DNA of 64,000 nucleotides, taken from contig NZ_JBCJKP010000001.1 of assembly GCF_039503195.1 (NCBI RefSeq), forward strand, positions 10,850,001 to 10,914,000. Direction: 5' to 3'. Position 1 is the stretch's first letter, and the number at the start of each line of letters is the position of its first letter. The position numbers and the translations under genes are program-made. Positions 8,979 to 16,812 of the stretch are shown here, piece after piece. The DNA comes from Streptomyces mirabilis (GTDB lineage Bacteria > Actinomycetota > Actinomycetes > Streptomycetales > Streptomycetaceae). A model generated the notes under the pieces. That model saw only the letters and a program-made list of their open reading frames with translations. It was not told the DNA's origin and did no database searches.

Positions 8979-9401
8979 GGATCCTGTTCTGGGTGACGAT
9001 TTCCGGTCACCTCACCACAGAATATCGGCCTGGTGGCACTGTTGTTCGATCCGCGCGCAGGTCACCACTCCGTGCGTGCGGGGTCGGGGGTGCAGATCCG
9101 CCCACAGCCCGTCGATGATTGAGCGGCCCTGAGTCTGTCGGGCAGTGCAGCATTCGCACGACCTTTAACGGAGCGGCGCGCCCTACGCCGTCTTCGACGG
9201 TGGCAAGCCCGAGTCAGGTAAGCCCCCAGGGGCGGCCGGGCAAGCCCGATGCGGGCTGCCTGGGATGCGAACGGGCACGGCGGATAGCGGCTGTGCCCGG
9301 GGCGGATTCGGTTGCTGAAGTCGGCTCGGCGCCAGCGGGGCGCCTAGGCCGAAGTCCCGTGCAGGACGGGGGAGTAGAGACGCGGCGCCGTCTGTGGCGG
9401 G
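8979..9401. other. Non-coding stretch
   Basis: I see no convincing gene here. The interval contains the 16-mer GCAGCATTCGCACGAC (9147-9162), which recurs exactly at 17801-17816. From about 9344 it contains the start of a block that recurs near 41214 (see the repeat entry). The block includes the tail of a DUF6233-like gene on the minus strand. Confidence 0.4.
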
Positions 9402-9510
9402 TCAGTCGAGGATGCGCAGCTGGGTGTCGGGCTTGCAGTGCGTACCGGCGCGCATGCCCGAGGTGAGGAGTCGGCGTGCTTCGTCGCGCGGGACGGGGCG
9501 CCGTCGTTTG
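9344..9510. repeat. Direct repeat block shared with 41214-41380
   Basis: A stretch of about 165 bp beginning CTAGGCCGAAGTCC recurs in the same orientation at 41214-41380 with scattered differences. Both copies contain the C-terminus of a DUF6233-like gene on the minus strand. The 41-kb copy follows a Ku gene tail directly. The 9-kb copy has lost that neighbour. A substrate for recombination between the two arms of the window. Confidence 0.75.
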
Positions 9511-9562
9511 CCCGCGGCGTAGCAGCCGCCCACATGGGCCTCGATGGGTGGCAGGTCGCCGC
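9402..9562 (-). pseudogene. DUF6233-like protein, C-terminal fragment
   Basis: The minus-strand frame reads LPPIEAHVGGCYAAGKRR, then PVPRDEARRLLTSGMRAGTH and CKPDTQLRILD before the stop at 9402-9404. This is the typical tail of Streptomyces DUF6233 proteins (a Gly-Gly-Cys segment and a C-K/R-P-D-T-x-L ending, from memory). The N-terminal part is missing, and the sequence runs into the stop of the next gene at 9564. Confidence 0.5.
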
Positions 9563-9563
9563 T

Positions 9564-9770
9564 CTATTTTCCGAGTTTCTCCTTGAGCTGGGCCTTGTTC
9601 ATGGACGAGCGCCCTTCGATGTTGCGACGCTTGGCCTCCTCGTACAGCTGGTCGAAGGTAGGGCCTTGAGAGCCGCTGTGCGAACGCTGGCCGCCCCGCT
9701 GGGACGACGACTTGTCCTGCGTGGACGTCCTGCTCGCTGTGTTCGATTCGCCGGCGCGGGCCCGTTCCAT
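9564..9770 (-). CDS. Small SAP/Rho-N-like plasmid-stabilisation-type protein
   Basis: 68 residues. The N-terminal half is Ser/Gln/Arg-rich and probably disordered. The C-terminal half TFDQLYEEAKRRNIEGRSSM followed by NKAQLKEKLGK has the two-helix layout of SAP or Rho N-terminal domains (L-x-x-x-A-K-x-x-x-I-x-G-R-S-x-M-x-K-x-x-L). These bind nucleic acid and occur in small actinobacterial stress or plasmid genes. Intact. It begins the run of stress genes to the right (DUF2267, Hsp20). Confidence 0.65.
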   Translation of the reverse strand: MERARAGESNTASRTSTQDKSSSQRGGQRSHSGSQGPTFDQLYEEAKRRNIEGRSSMNKAQLKEKLGK

Positions 9771-9882
9771 GATCGTCTCGCGCCGACACCCGGCTTGGCA
9801 TGCACCACGGCCCGCGCCCAGGGCGAATCCCTCTATCAGCGGACCGGCATCGGCAACGCCTCCGTCTCCTCATCCGGCTCGG

Positions 9883-10278
9883 CTAGACGCGCTGGGGGTG
9901 GCCGAACAGCAGGTCGTAGCCCGCCGGGAGCTGGAGCAGGATGCGGCCGGTGAGCTCTTCGCCCGCGGCGTCTGCAGCCACGCTGAGCACAGCGCCCACA
10001 TCCCACGCCGCGGTCTGATCAGTGGTGCCCTCGATCCATGCCGCGGCAGCCCGCACGAACCGCTCGGGGGAGAGCGGCTCGCGCGCCTGGAGCGGATTGA
10101 GCAGGATCAGTGCCATTTCCTCCGGCAGCCGGGCCGCCAGCTCCGCCCGTACCTCGCCCACCAGGTGCGCGCCGAGCAGCGCCAGCACGGTGCGGGCCGC
10201 CCGTTCGGCTTCCTTGGCGCTCTCGTACTTGCCGCGTTCCTTGACCTGGTCCAGGAACGCCTCCCATCGCATGGCCAT
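9883..10278 (-). CDS. DUF2267 family protein
   Basis: 131 residues starting MAMRWEAFLDQVKERGKYES. Typical DUF2267 features are the helical N-terminus (EAERAARTVLALLGAHLVGE), ELAARLPEEMALILL, and a second helical half after LSPERFVRAAAAW. The domain often sits with stress, CBS and Hsp20 proteins in actinobacteria. The biochemical role is unknown. It lies downstream of hsp20 on the same strand with about 90 bp between, so possibly co-transcribed. Intact. Confidence 0.8.
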   Translation of the reverse strand: MAMRWEAFLDQVKERGKYESAKEAERAARTVLALLGAHLVGEVRAELAARLPEEMALILLNPLQAREPLSPERFVRAAAAWIEGTTDQTAAWDVGAVLSVAADAAGEELTGRILLQLPAGYDLLFGHPQRV

Positions 10279-10370
10279 CGCTGCTCCCTTGCGTATGCGG
10301 CGGCGAGCGGAGGACGGGGGCGGCCGGAAGGGAGGCCGTCTCCCCGTCCCCCGCGTGGCTGGGAGGGGAC

Positions 10371-10805
10371 TCAGCCGCTGATCTCCTTGTGCGCGGATCC
10401 GCCACCGATGGCGATCTTGCGGGGCTTGGCGCGCTCGGCGATCGGGATCCGCAGGGTCAGCACACCCGCGTCGTAGTCCGCCTTGATGTGCTCGGTGTCC
10501 AGGGTGTCGGCCAGCATCAGCTGGCGGGAGAAGACGCCCAGAGGACGCTCCGAGAGCTCCATCTGCACGTCGTCCGCCTTGGTGACGGGCCGCCGCTCGG
10601 CTCTGACGGTCAGCATGTTCCGCTCGACGTCGATGTCGATCGCGTCCGCGGTGACGCCGGGCAGGTCGAGGGCGATCACGTACTCCTCGCCCTCACGATA
10701 GGCGTCCATCGGCATCGCCGACGGCCGCGACCAGGTACCGGTCGTGTTCAGGAGCTGCTGGGTGAGCCGGTCAAGCTCACGGAACGGGTCGGTGCGCATC
10801 AACAT
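10371..10805 (-). CDS. Hsp20/alpha-crystallin small heat-shock protein (Hsp18-like)
   Basis: 144 residues. The N-terminus [20 protein letters not shown] is followed by an alpha-crystallin domain at residues 33-130: [32 protein letters not shown], the loop with [17 protein letters not shown], and the conserved [13 protein letters not shown] strand. A short C-terminal tail follows. ATP-independent holdase that keeps unfolding proteins soluble and forms cytosolic oligomers. It diverges from the HSP18 regulator gene across a 134-bp region containing a perfect inverted repeat, so heat control by that regulator is likely. Intact. Confidence 0.93.
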   Translation of the reverse strand: MLMRTDPFRELDRLTQQLLNTTGTWSRPSAMPMDAYREGEEYVIALDLPGVTADAIDIDVERNMLTVRAERRPVTKADDVQMELSERPLGVFSRQLMLADTLDTEHIKADYDAGVLTLRIPIAERAKPRKIAIGGGSAHKEISG

Positions 10806-10875
10806 CGTGAAACACCTCCAGCGTTCAGGTCAGGCATTTTTGTCGCCAATGCGTTCACCTGACCTCGTTGTAACA

Positions 10876-10894
10876 TGTCATCCAAAGGATGACA
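10876..10894. promoter_or_regulatory. Operator-like inverted repeat between hsp20 and its regulator
   Basis: TGTCATCCAAAGGATGACA is a perfect 8-bp inverted repeat with a 3-bp spacer in the divergent region between hsp20 (minus) and the HSP18-type regulator (plus). Its location suggests a binding site for that regulator controlling both genes. The repressor identity is inference. Confidence 0.6.
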
Positions 10895-10939
10895 AGCAGG
10901 GGCAGTCGTCGAGATGACGACGCTGCGGTTGGAGACTCC

Positions 10940-11611
10940 ATGACCGTTGACGATCAGCCAAACCCTCGCGCCCTCGGTCTCACCCCCACGTCCTTCCTCG
11001 CCGCCGCCACGGCGCTGAACACGATCCACGAGGCCCTGCGCACCGCCCGGACATCGCGGGACGGGGAGCGCCCCGGGCCCGTCCAGACCAGCTCGGAGCA
11101 GGCACTCGCCGCGCTCCTGCTGCTCCGCGAAGCGCGCGATCAGCTCGCCGAGTGGGAACCGGGCCTGATCGAAGAGGCCCGGGAGGCAGGCGCCAGCTGG
11201 GCCGACCTCGCCCACTCCCTCGGCGTCTCCAGCCGCCAGGCCGCCGAACGCCGCTACCTGCGCGTACGCCCCGGAAACCCGGGATCCACGGGCGAGCAGC
11301 GGGTACGGGCCACCCGCGACCGCCGCGCCGCCGACCGCACCGTCACCGCCTGGGCCCGCGCCAACGCCGCGGACCTTCGCCAGCTCGCCGGCCAGATCAC
11401 CGCGCTCACCGACCTCCCCGCCGCCGCCCGCACCTCTCTCGTCGAGCTCACAGCCGCCCTCGCGGACAACGACGCGGCCGCCCTCGTCGGCCCCCTGACG
11501 GTCACGCACTCATATCTGGCGGATCACCCCGACCTCGCGGCGCGCGTCGATGGCATCGCCCGCCACGCCGACCGGCTCCGCGGGCACAGCGGCGGCCAGC
11601 GCCGGACCTGA
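10940..11611 (+). CDS. HSP18-type transcriptional regulator
   Basis: 223 residues from the ATG at 10940. A longer frame exists, but this start follows GGTTGGAG at a good distance. The centre holds a helix-turn-helix (IEEAREAGASWADLAHSLGV followed by SSRQAAERRYLRV), and the C-terminal half is helical. It matches the arrangement known in Streptomyces, where a protein annotated as the HSP18 regulator is divergent from an Hsp20 gene. Probably a heat-sensitive repressor acting at the 10876-10894 inverted repeat. Intact. Confidence 0.75.
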   Translation: MTVDDQPNPRALGLTPTSFLAAATALNTIHEALRTARTSRDGERPGPVQTSSEQALAALLLLREARDQLAEWEPGLIEEAREAGASWADLAHSLGVSSRQAAERRYLRVRPGNPGSTGEQRVRATRDRRAADRTVTAWARANAADLRQLAGQITALTDLPAAARTSLVELTAALADNDAAALVGPLTVTHSYLADHPDLAARVDGIARHADRLRGHSGGQRRT

Positions 11612-11694
11612 GTGTGATCGGCGCGACGTCGGGATCTTCCCACTCGGTCTGCGGCAAACCCTGAGCATTGGGCGGCTGCCGTACGTCGGGGTTG

Positions 11695-11916
11695 TCACGC
11701 GGTGAGAACGCGGGCTTCTGCGGCCGTCCGGCGGTGATCATCGGCGATCTGCACTGCCTGGGTTTCCGCCACGATGCCGCTGTCGAGGCCGCAAGTGCAT
11801 CGCACCACTGCGCGCCCGGTCGGCTCGTGCCCGGTTCCGGGTGATGCCGTGCACGACGGTCGTATGTTCCACCATGTGCCCATGCTGGCCGCCGGGGCTC
11901 GGCCTGCCAACGCCAC
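11695..11916 (-). pseudogene. Small Cys-containing protein, probably frameshifted
   Basis: The frame contains HEPTGRAVVRCTCGLDSGIV followed by AETQAVQIADDHRRT, which looks like a real small protein with a Cys-x-Cys pair. Upstream, a different frame reads MVEHTTVVHG, suggesting that the start of the gene is one base out of phase. I do not recognise the family. Low confidence that anything is made. Confidence 0.3.
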
Positions 11917-11955
11917 GCGCGCCGAACGGGGCAGAACCGCTGTTCCGTCGGCTGC

Positions 11956-12003
11956 GTGTTTCGAAAGTGGTGGTCACAGCCATTCGTTGATGGCGGCGAC
12001 CAG
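11956..12003. repeat. 48-bp inverted repeat, left copy (transposase tail)
   Basis: Matches 12710-12757 as reverse complement with one mismatch. Read on the minus strand it encodes VLVAAINEWL followed by a stop, which looks like the C-terminus of an IS4/IS5-type transposase, so both copies are probably IS end remnants in opposite orientation. Confidence 0.75.
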
Positions 12004-12141
12004 CACGGTGGCTTCGTGGCGACCAGTCACGGCCGACCGCACCCGCGACACGCCGGCGCAGAACCCGGCGGGGAGTTCGGTGCCCGCGTCCGGAGCGAAA
12101 GCCACTGGTGCCGGCGCACCGGTTCGGACAAGCTGCGGCAC

Positions 12142-12621
12142 ATGGACTGGACGCCCCTGCTCTCCACATTGGCCGGTGCCGTCATCGGCATCGCAGCCAC
12201 TCTGATCGCTGACCGCAACCGGTGGCGGCGGGAGGAAGCCAGGCACGCGCTGGAAGTACGGCGCGAGGTGTACACGGAGTATGTTTCCGCCCTCAAAGCC
12301 GCGGGTGAGGAGATACGGGCCGTCGCTCTGGGCGACCACATGTCTGAGTCAGCGCGCGACGCGGCGGTGCGGGAGGCCGTACGTGGCACCGGTATCTACA
12401 CGGCGAGCGAACGCCTCTGGCTTGTGAGCCCGCCGCAGGTTGTGGAGGCGGGGAACGAGGCGTTCCACTGCCTGCGCGCGATCCGCGACGCCTATGCTCG
12501 TGGAGTGGCTGTCGGCTCCGCCGACGACGCGTCCCTGATAGAGCGGCGACGTAAGGCCATGGCGCAAACGCGTCGCCTCATGCGTGAGGACCTGGGCATG
12601 GGCCCCCTCGGAATCGAGTGA
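12142..12621 (+). CDS. Small membrane-anchored protein of unknown function
   Basis: 159 residues. One N-terminal membrane segment (residues 4-22, LLSTLAGAVIGIAATLIADR) is followed by a cytoplasmic, charged helical domain: NRWRREEARHALEVRREVYT, EYVSALKAAGEEIRA, and VVEAGNEAFHCLRAIRDAYA. This layout (single helix then an E-x-R-R-x-x-Y-x-x-Y/F helix) recurs in short Streptomyces proteins, but I know no function. The start is the ATG at 12142. The gene lies alone inside a 0.7-kb interval bounded by 48-bp inverted repeats, suggesting that it arrived or moved with IS ends. Intact. Confidence 0.6.
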   Translation: MDWTPLLSTLAGAVIGIAATLIADRNRWRREEARHALEVRREVYTEYVSALKAAGEEIRAVALGDHMSESARDAAVREAVRGTGIYTASERLWLVSPPQVVEAGNEAFHCLRAIRDAYARGVAVGSADDASLIERRRKAMAQTRRLMREDLGMGPLGIE

Positions 12622-12709
12622 TGGGTCACGAGCCCTGAGCTTGTCACAGCCTCGCCAGGTTCCCGCTCACGACGGCGGGGGCGGCACCTGGAACCTCATC
12701 TTCGAGCAC

Positions 12710-12757
12710 TGGTCGCCGCCATCAACGAATGGCTGTGACCAACACTTTCGAAACACA
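12710..12757. repeat. 48-bp inverted repeat, right copy
   Basis: Partner of 11956-12003. It reads VAAINEWL and a stop on the plus strand. Together the copies flank the single gene at 12142-12621. Confidence 0.75.
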
Positions 12758-12817
12758 CCCCGCCGCGCGCTCGGGGAGGGCCCGGCAAACGGACATCCTC
12801 GCCGGGCCTGATGGAGG

Positions 12818-13051
12818 TCATGCGGGTCCGTTCGTGGTCAGCTCGCCCGCGTGCTCGCCCGTGACCAGGTAGACCACGCGCTGGGCCACCGATACCGCGT
12901 GGTCGGCGAAGCGCTCGTAGTAGCGGCCGATCAGCGTGACGTCCCCGGCTGTCTCCACTCCGTGCTGCCACCGGTCGTCCATCAGGTGCTGGAAGTGAGC
13001 TGCCGCGGCCTTCTTCGTAGAGTTTGCGGCCTGGTCCGAGGGGTGTCGCAT
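12818..13051 (-). pseudogene. phoU: PhoU, C-terminal fragment
   Basis: About 60 residues of the second PhoU helical repeat: [20 protein letters not shown] followed by [20 protein letters not shown] and [10 protein letters not shown]. PhoU proteins (about 220 residues) regulate phosphate uptake with PstSCAB. Here the first two thirds are absent and the remaining frame starts at an unrelated ATG. The next gene on the same strand is a SpoIIE phosphatase. A recombination remnant. Confidence 0.75.
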
Positions 13052-13086
13052 CGACCTTACTCACGTCCGGTTCAGGAGCTGTGACC

Positions 13087-14253
13087 TTACCCGCTCGCGT
13101 GGATGACGCGCCCGTGGTGGTGGCGTCGGTGGATGTCGGGCTCGCGGCGGAGCGCGACGAGAGCCGCGTCGTCTTCAAGGCGTCCGCTGGTGTGGGCGAG
13201 CAGATCGCGCTGGATGTGGTGCAGCAGCGATTCTGGGCCGGCCTCGCTCCACTGGGCGGCCCGTGTCTCGAAGGGATAGAAGTCGCCATCGGCGTCGCGG
13301 GCTTCGATGACGCCGTCGGTGTAGAGCAGGAGCGTGTCGCCGGCCCCGAAGGAGAGCACATCGATCGTGTATCCCTCCGGCCCCATCTCGCCGATCCCCA
13401 GCGGGGGCGCGGGGTGCAGGCTGGGGACGGTGAGAGCACGGCCGGGGCTGAGCACCAGCGGCGGGGGGTGCCCGCAGCTGATGATGCGGGTGATGTGGTC
13501 GTCGTCGGGGAGTTCCAGCAGCAAGGCGGTGGCGAAGCGTTCGCCGGTTTCCTCGACTGGCTCGAAGTCGGCCAGGTAGCGGGTGACGCTCTGCTCCAGG
13601 GCGGCAGCCAGATCGGGCAGGGAGGCGTGCCGGTGGGCGGCCTCGCGGAAGGCTCCAAGCAGGAGGGCGGCCTCGCCGATGGCGGACAGGCCCTTGCCCC
13701 GCACATCGCCGATCATGATGCGCACACCGCCGATGATGCGGGTGGCCGCGTAGAGGTCACCGCCGATCTGCGCCTCATCCTCGGCGGCCAGGTACAGGCA
13801 GGCGATCCGCAGGGCGCCGATCCGCTCGGGCAGCGGCCACAGCAGGACATGCTGCGCGGCCTCGGCAACCGACCGCACCTGGTCCAATTGCCGACTGCGC
13901 CGCTCGCGCACCGCACTCAAGAACACGACCAAGACCGAGAGCACCGCGATGGTGACCAATTGCACCATGTGGTTCGGTGTGGCCAGCCCGCCGTGAAACA
14001 CGCCAATGATCGCTTGGGCCGCCAAGGCCAGAACTCCGATGAAGCCGGTCAGCCGGGGACCGGCGAACGAGGCAGTGATCGCGGGCGCGATGACCAGCGC
14101 CGGTCCCAGATGGACGTCTGGGGGAGAGTGGATGTCCACCAGAGTGATCACCAGGATGAGCACAACAGGGATCACCAGCAGCGCATGGCCGGACTGCCAT
14201 GGCCGCCGCAGACCGGAAAAGCGCTGGCGGGCTGCCACGTCTCCACCCTGCAC
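13087..14253 (-). CDS. Membrane SpoIIE-type PP2C serine/threonine phosphatase
   Basis: 388 residues. Residues 20-115 contain four membrane helices (for example ALLVIPVVLILVITLVDI). A short linker helix RSRQLDQVRSVAEAAQHVLL precedes the SpoIIE/PP2C catalytic domain (residues 140-375) with IGGDLYAATRIIGGVRIMIG, DVRGKGLSAIGEAALLLGAF, ISCGHPPPLVL and LLLYTDGVIEARD. The acidic metal ligands in GGDLY, GDVRGKG and YTDG are present. Such enzymes dephosphorylate anti-sigma-factor antagonists in Streptomyces partner-switching pathways. No antagonist or kinase gene is adjacent. Intact. Confidence 0.9.
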   Translation of the reverse strand: MQGGDVAARQRFSGLRRPWQSGHALLVIPVVLILVITLVDIHSPPDVHLGPALVIAPAITASFAGPRLTGFIGVLALAAQAIIGVFHGGLATPNHMVQLVTIAVLSVLVVFLSAVRERRSRQLDQVRSVAEAAQHVLLWPLPERIGALRIACLYLAAEDEAQIGGDLYAATRIIGGVRIMIGDVRGKGLSAIGEAALLLGAFREAAHRHASLPDLAAALEQSVTRYLADFEPVEETGERFATALLLELPDDDHITRIISCGHPPPLVLSPGRALTVPSLHPAPPLGIGEMGPEGYTIDVLSFGAGDTLLLYTDGVIEARDADGDFYPFETRAAQWSEAGPESLLHHIQRDLLAHTSGRLEDDAALVALRREPDIHRRHHHGRVIHASG

Positions 14254-14444
14254 CCCCTCGGGGGTTGGCTGCGAGCCCGGACATCAAGACGGCATCTCCC
14301 GCCAACTCAAGCGCTCACTCGTCAGGTGAAGCGTTCAGTCACGATCGGGGTGGGGGACTCCCGGGGCCCTGGGGTCTGTACGGGTCTTCGGGTCTGGCCC
14401 GTAGTCGGTGGTGACGTCGCGTAGCCGTCCTTGATCATGATCTT

Positions 14445-16040
14445 GTGGTGGATAGCAACTTCCTTATGGGGACGGTGTTTTCCGGGCTGTCGGCGCTGGT
14501 CGTCGAGGACGTGGTGGACGGCGGTGACGCGGTGGTGGTCACGGCTCGCACTCGGGATGCGACGGTGCCGTGTCCGGTGTGCCGGACGCCGACGGCGAAG
14601 GTGCACGGGTATCACCGCCGGTCAGTGACGGACGTGCCGGTCGACGGCCGCCGGGTCATCATCCACCTGCGCGTACGGCGGCTGGTCTGTCCGGTCCTGG
14701 GCTGCCGACGGCAGACCTTCCGCGAGCAGATTCCCGGACTGCTGGAGCGCCATCAGCGTCGCACGGTGCGGCTTGCCTGGCAGATATCCCAGGTGGCGCG
14801 GGAGTTATGCGGCCGGGCGGCCGCACGCCTCGCCGGCCTGCTGGCCGTGCCCGTTTCCCGCAGTACCGCACTGCGCCATCTGCGACGCCTGCCGCTGCCG
14901 CAGCAGGCGGTCCCGCGGGTGATCGGCGTGGACGATTTCGCCCTGCGCCGCCGCCACCGCTACGCCACGATCATCACGGATGCCGAAACCGGCCGACGCG
15001 TCGCGGTCCTGCCCGAAACCGGCCGACGCGTCGCGGTCCTGCCCGAAACCGGCCGACGCGTCGCGGTCCTGCCCGACCGCGAGAGGGCCACCCTGGAGTC
15101 CTGGCTGCGCAAACATCCTGGTGTCGAGGTCGTGTGCCGCGACGGCTCCGCCACTTACGCCGAGGCCATCCGCCGTGCCCTGCCCGACGCGGTGCAGGTC
15201 AGCGACCGATGGCACCTCTGGAGAAACCTCTGCGACAAAGTCCAGCTCGAGGTCCGCGCGCACACCGGCTGCTGGGCCACCATCAACCCGCCCCGCCCCG
15301 GCGGAGTACGCGAGCAGACCACCCGCGAACGCTGGAACAAGATCCACGACCTCCTCGGCCAGGGCATCGGCCTGCTCGACTGCTCCCGCCGCCTCGGCCT
15401 GGCCCTGAACACCGTCAAACGCTACGCCCGCAGGCCCGAACCCCAGGCCCTGCGCATCGCCCCCGCCTACCGGCCCACCCTCGTCGACCCCTACCGCGAC
15501 CATCTGCGCGCCCGCCGCGCGGCCGATCCAGCAGTTGCTGTCACCCAACTGCTGGGGGAGATACGAGAGTTGGGCTACACCGGCAGCGCGAACCTGCTGG
15601 TCCGCCACCTCAACCAGGGCCGCGCTGAAGGCGACCGTCCCGTCACCACCCCACGTCACGCCAGCCGCCTCCTGCTTACCAACCCCGAAAACCTGCGTCC
15701 GAAGGAAGCGACCCTGCTGGAGAAGATCGCCAATGCCTGCCCGGAGATGACCGCACTCGCCGATCTCGTAGGCGGCTTCGCCACCCTGCTGAAACCGGCC
15801 GAGGGCAACGACGTGAAACTCACCGAGTGGATCACGGCCGCCCGTGCCGTCGACCTACCCCACCTGCGCAGTCTCACCAACGGCCTCGAAATCGACCGGC
15901 CCGCCGTGAACGCCGGCCTCACGCTGCCCTACCACAACGGCCGCACCGAAGGCGTCAACACCCGCACCAAGAGGATCATGAGACAGATGCATGGACGCGC
16001 CGGATTCGACCTCCTCCGCCACCGCATCCTCCTACCCTGA
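14445..16040 (+). CDS. ISL3-family transposase with a triplicated 10-residue segment
   Basis: 531 residues. The N-terminal zinc-binding part has CPVCRTPTAKVHGY and CPVLGCRRQTF. It is followed by HTH-like VARELCGRAAARLAGLLAVP. The DDE domain runs VIGVDDFALRRRHRYATIIT, SDRWHLWRNL, and the C-terminal Glu in NGRTEGVNTRTKRI, all typical of ISL3. Just after the first catalytic Asp, the decapeptide ETGRRVAVLP occurs three times in tandem where family members have it once (DNA repeat 14985-15074). The frame stays open, so a protein can be made, but the insertion lies in the catalytic fold and may impair it. The start is the GTG at 14445. Confidence 0.88.
   Translation: MVDSNFLMGTVFSGLSALVVEDVVDGGDAVVVTARTRDATVPCPVCRTPTAKVHGYHRRSVTDVPVDGRRVIIHLRVRRLVCPVLGCRRQTFREQIPGLLERHQRRTVRLAWQISQVARELCGRAAARLAGLLAVPVSRSTALRHLRRLPLPQQAVPRVIGVDDFALRRRHRYATIITDAETGRRVAVLPETGRRVAVLPETGRRVAVLPDRERATLESWLRKHPGVEVVCRDGSATYAEAIRRALPDAVQVSDRWHLWRNLCDKVQLEVRAHTGCWATINPPRPGGVREQTTRERWNKIHDLLGQGIGLLDCSRRLGLALNTVKRYARRPEPQALRIAPAYRPTLVDPYRDHLRARRAADPAVAVTQLLGEIRELGYTGSANLLVRHLNQGRAEGDRPVTTPRHASRLLLTNPENLRPKEATLLEKIANACPEMTALADLVGGFATLLKPAEGNDVKLTEWITAARAVDLPHLRSLTNGLEIDRPAVNAGLTLPYHNGRTEGVNTRTKRIMRQMHGRAGFDLLRHRILLP
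14985..15074 (+). repeat. Three identical 30-bp tandem repeats within the ISL3 transposase
   Basis: Units at 14985-15014, 15015-15044 and 15045-15074 are identical and each encodes ETGRRVAVLP. Each unit is 30 bp, so the reading frame is preserved. Probably replication slippage. Confidence 0.95.
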
Positions 16041-16118
16041 CGGACACCCAGCGTCACCACCGACTACGGGCCAGACCCCGGTCTTCGGTGTAACTCCCGA
16101 TCATGGAAGTAGCACCTG

Positions 16119-16380
16119 ATGAGCGACATGACTGTCTCTGCCGAGGCGGTTGTAGAGGCCCGGCCGGTCGAGTTGTCGGCGGACGTGCTGGACGAGCAGT
16201 TGATCGGGCAATTGGTCGACCGGGCCCGCGCGAGCGGGCTGCAGTTGACCGGCGAGGGCGGGCTGCTGCAGCAGCTGACCAAGCGTGTGCTGGAGTCCGC
16301 CCTGGAGGGCGAGATCACCGACCACCTCGGCTACGAGCAGCATGATCCGGCTGGCGCCGGCAGTGGCAACAGCCGCAACG
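16119..16380 (+). pseudogene. IS256-family transposase, N-terminal fragment
   Basis: About 85 residues of the Mutator/IS256 N-terminus: LIGQLVDRARASGLQLTGEG followed by LLQQLTKRVLESALEGEITD and HLGYEQHDPAGAGSGNSRNG. The expected DDE core is absent: from about 16381 the sequence switches to the 3' end of an IS630 transposase. It lies directly beside the ISL3 right end. Confidence 0.75.
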
Positions 16381-16614
16381 GTGATCGAGGCCCGGCAGGG
16401 GCTGACTGTCTTCCGCTTCCCCGCCTACCCGCCCGACCTCAACCCGGCCGAGGGTGTGTGGGCGCATCTGAAGAACAGTCTGGGCAACCTCGCCCCGTGC
16501 AGCCTCGACGGGCTTGCCGCACTGGCCCGCACCCGCCTGAAACGGATGCAGTACCAGCCTGGCCTGCTGGACGGTTCCATCGCCAAGACCGGACTGATCC
16601 CTGCCTCGCCGTGA
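16381..16614 (+). pseudogene. IS630-family transposase, C-terminal fragment
   Basis: Encodes TVFRFPAYPPDLNPAEGVWA followed by HLKNSLGNLAPCSLDGLAAL and a tail ending LIPASP with a stop at 16612-16614. The DLNPAEGVW motif contains the last catalytic acid of IS630 enzymes. It is similar to, but not a copy of, the tail of the element at 2055-3133. Everything upstream is replaced by the IS256 fragment. Confidence 0.75.
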
Positions 16615-16812
16615 CGTCACCTGGCAACCTCAGTAGCAGCCCCACGCCGATCCCACGGAGCCGCCACGGCCGATTGGCAGAGTCCACTCACCCCTCAGGC
16701 GTGGGTGTCATTCCGCTACGACGGCTTACCCTCGGAGCTGACGCATCCGGCTTCCGCATGACCCCTGGCATGCAGCCACTGGCGGGCCCCGCACAGCCCA
16801 GAAGCGAACGGC

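Larger units (their letters stand above)
14391..16077. mobile_element. ISL3-family insertion sequence
   Basis: 1.69-kb element bounded by perfect 26-bp terminal inverted repeats at 14391-14416 and 16052-16077 (outer end GGTCTGGCCCGTAGTCGGTG). It contains one full-length transposase gene. The identical ends and open frame suggest recent activity, although the transposase carries an unusual internal expansion. Confidence 0.88.

Noticed and set aside
12696..13706. Long minus-strand frame opposite and within the SpoIIE gene
   Set aside because: Out-of-frame reading of the phosphatase (Pro/Ser-rich). The SpoIIE motifs lie in the 13087-14253 frame.
14985..15074. Three 30-bp repeats considered as a mini CRISPR array
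   Set aside because: The units are directly adjacent without spacers and lie in frame within a transposase.
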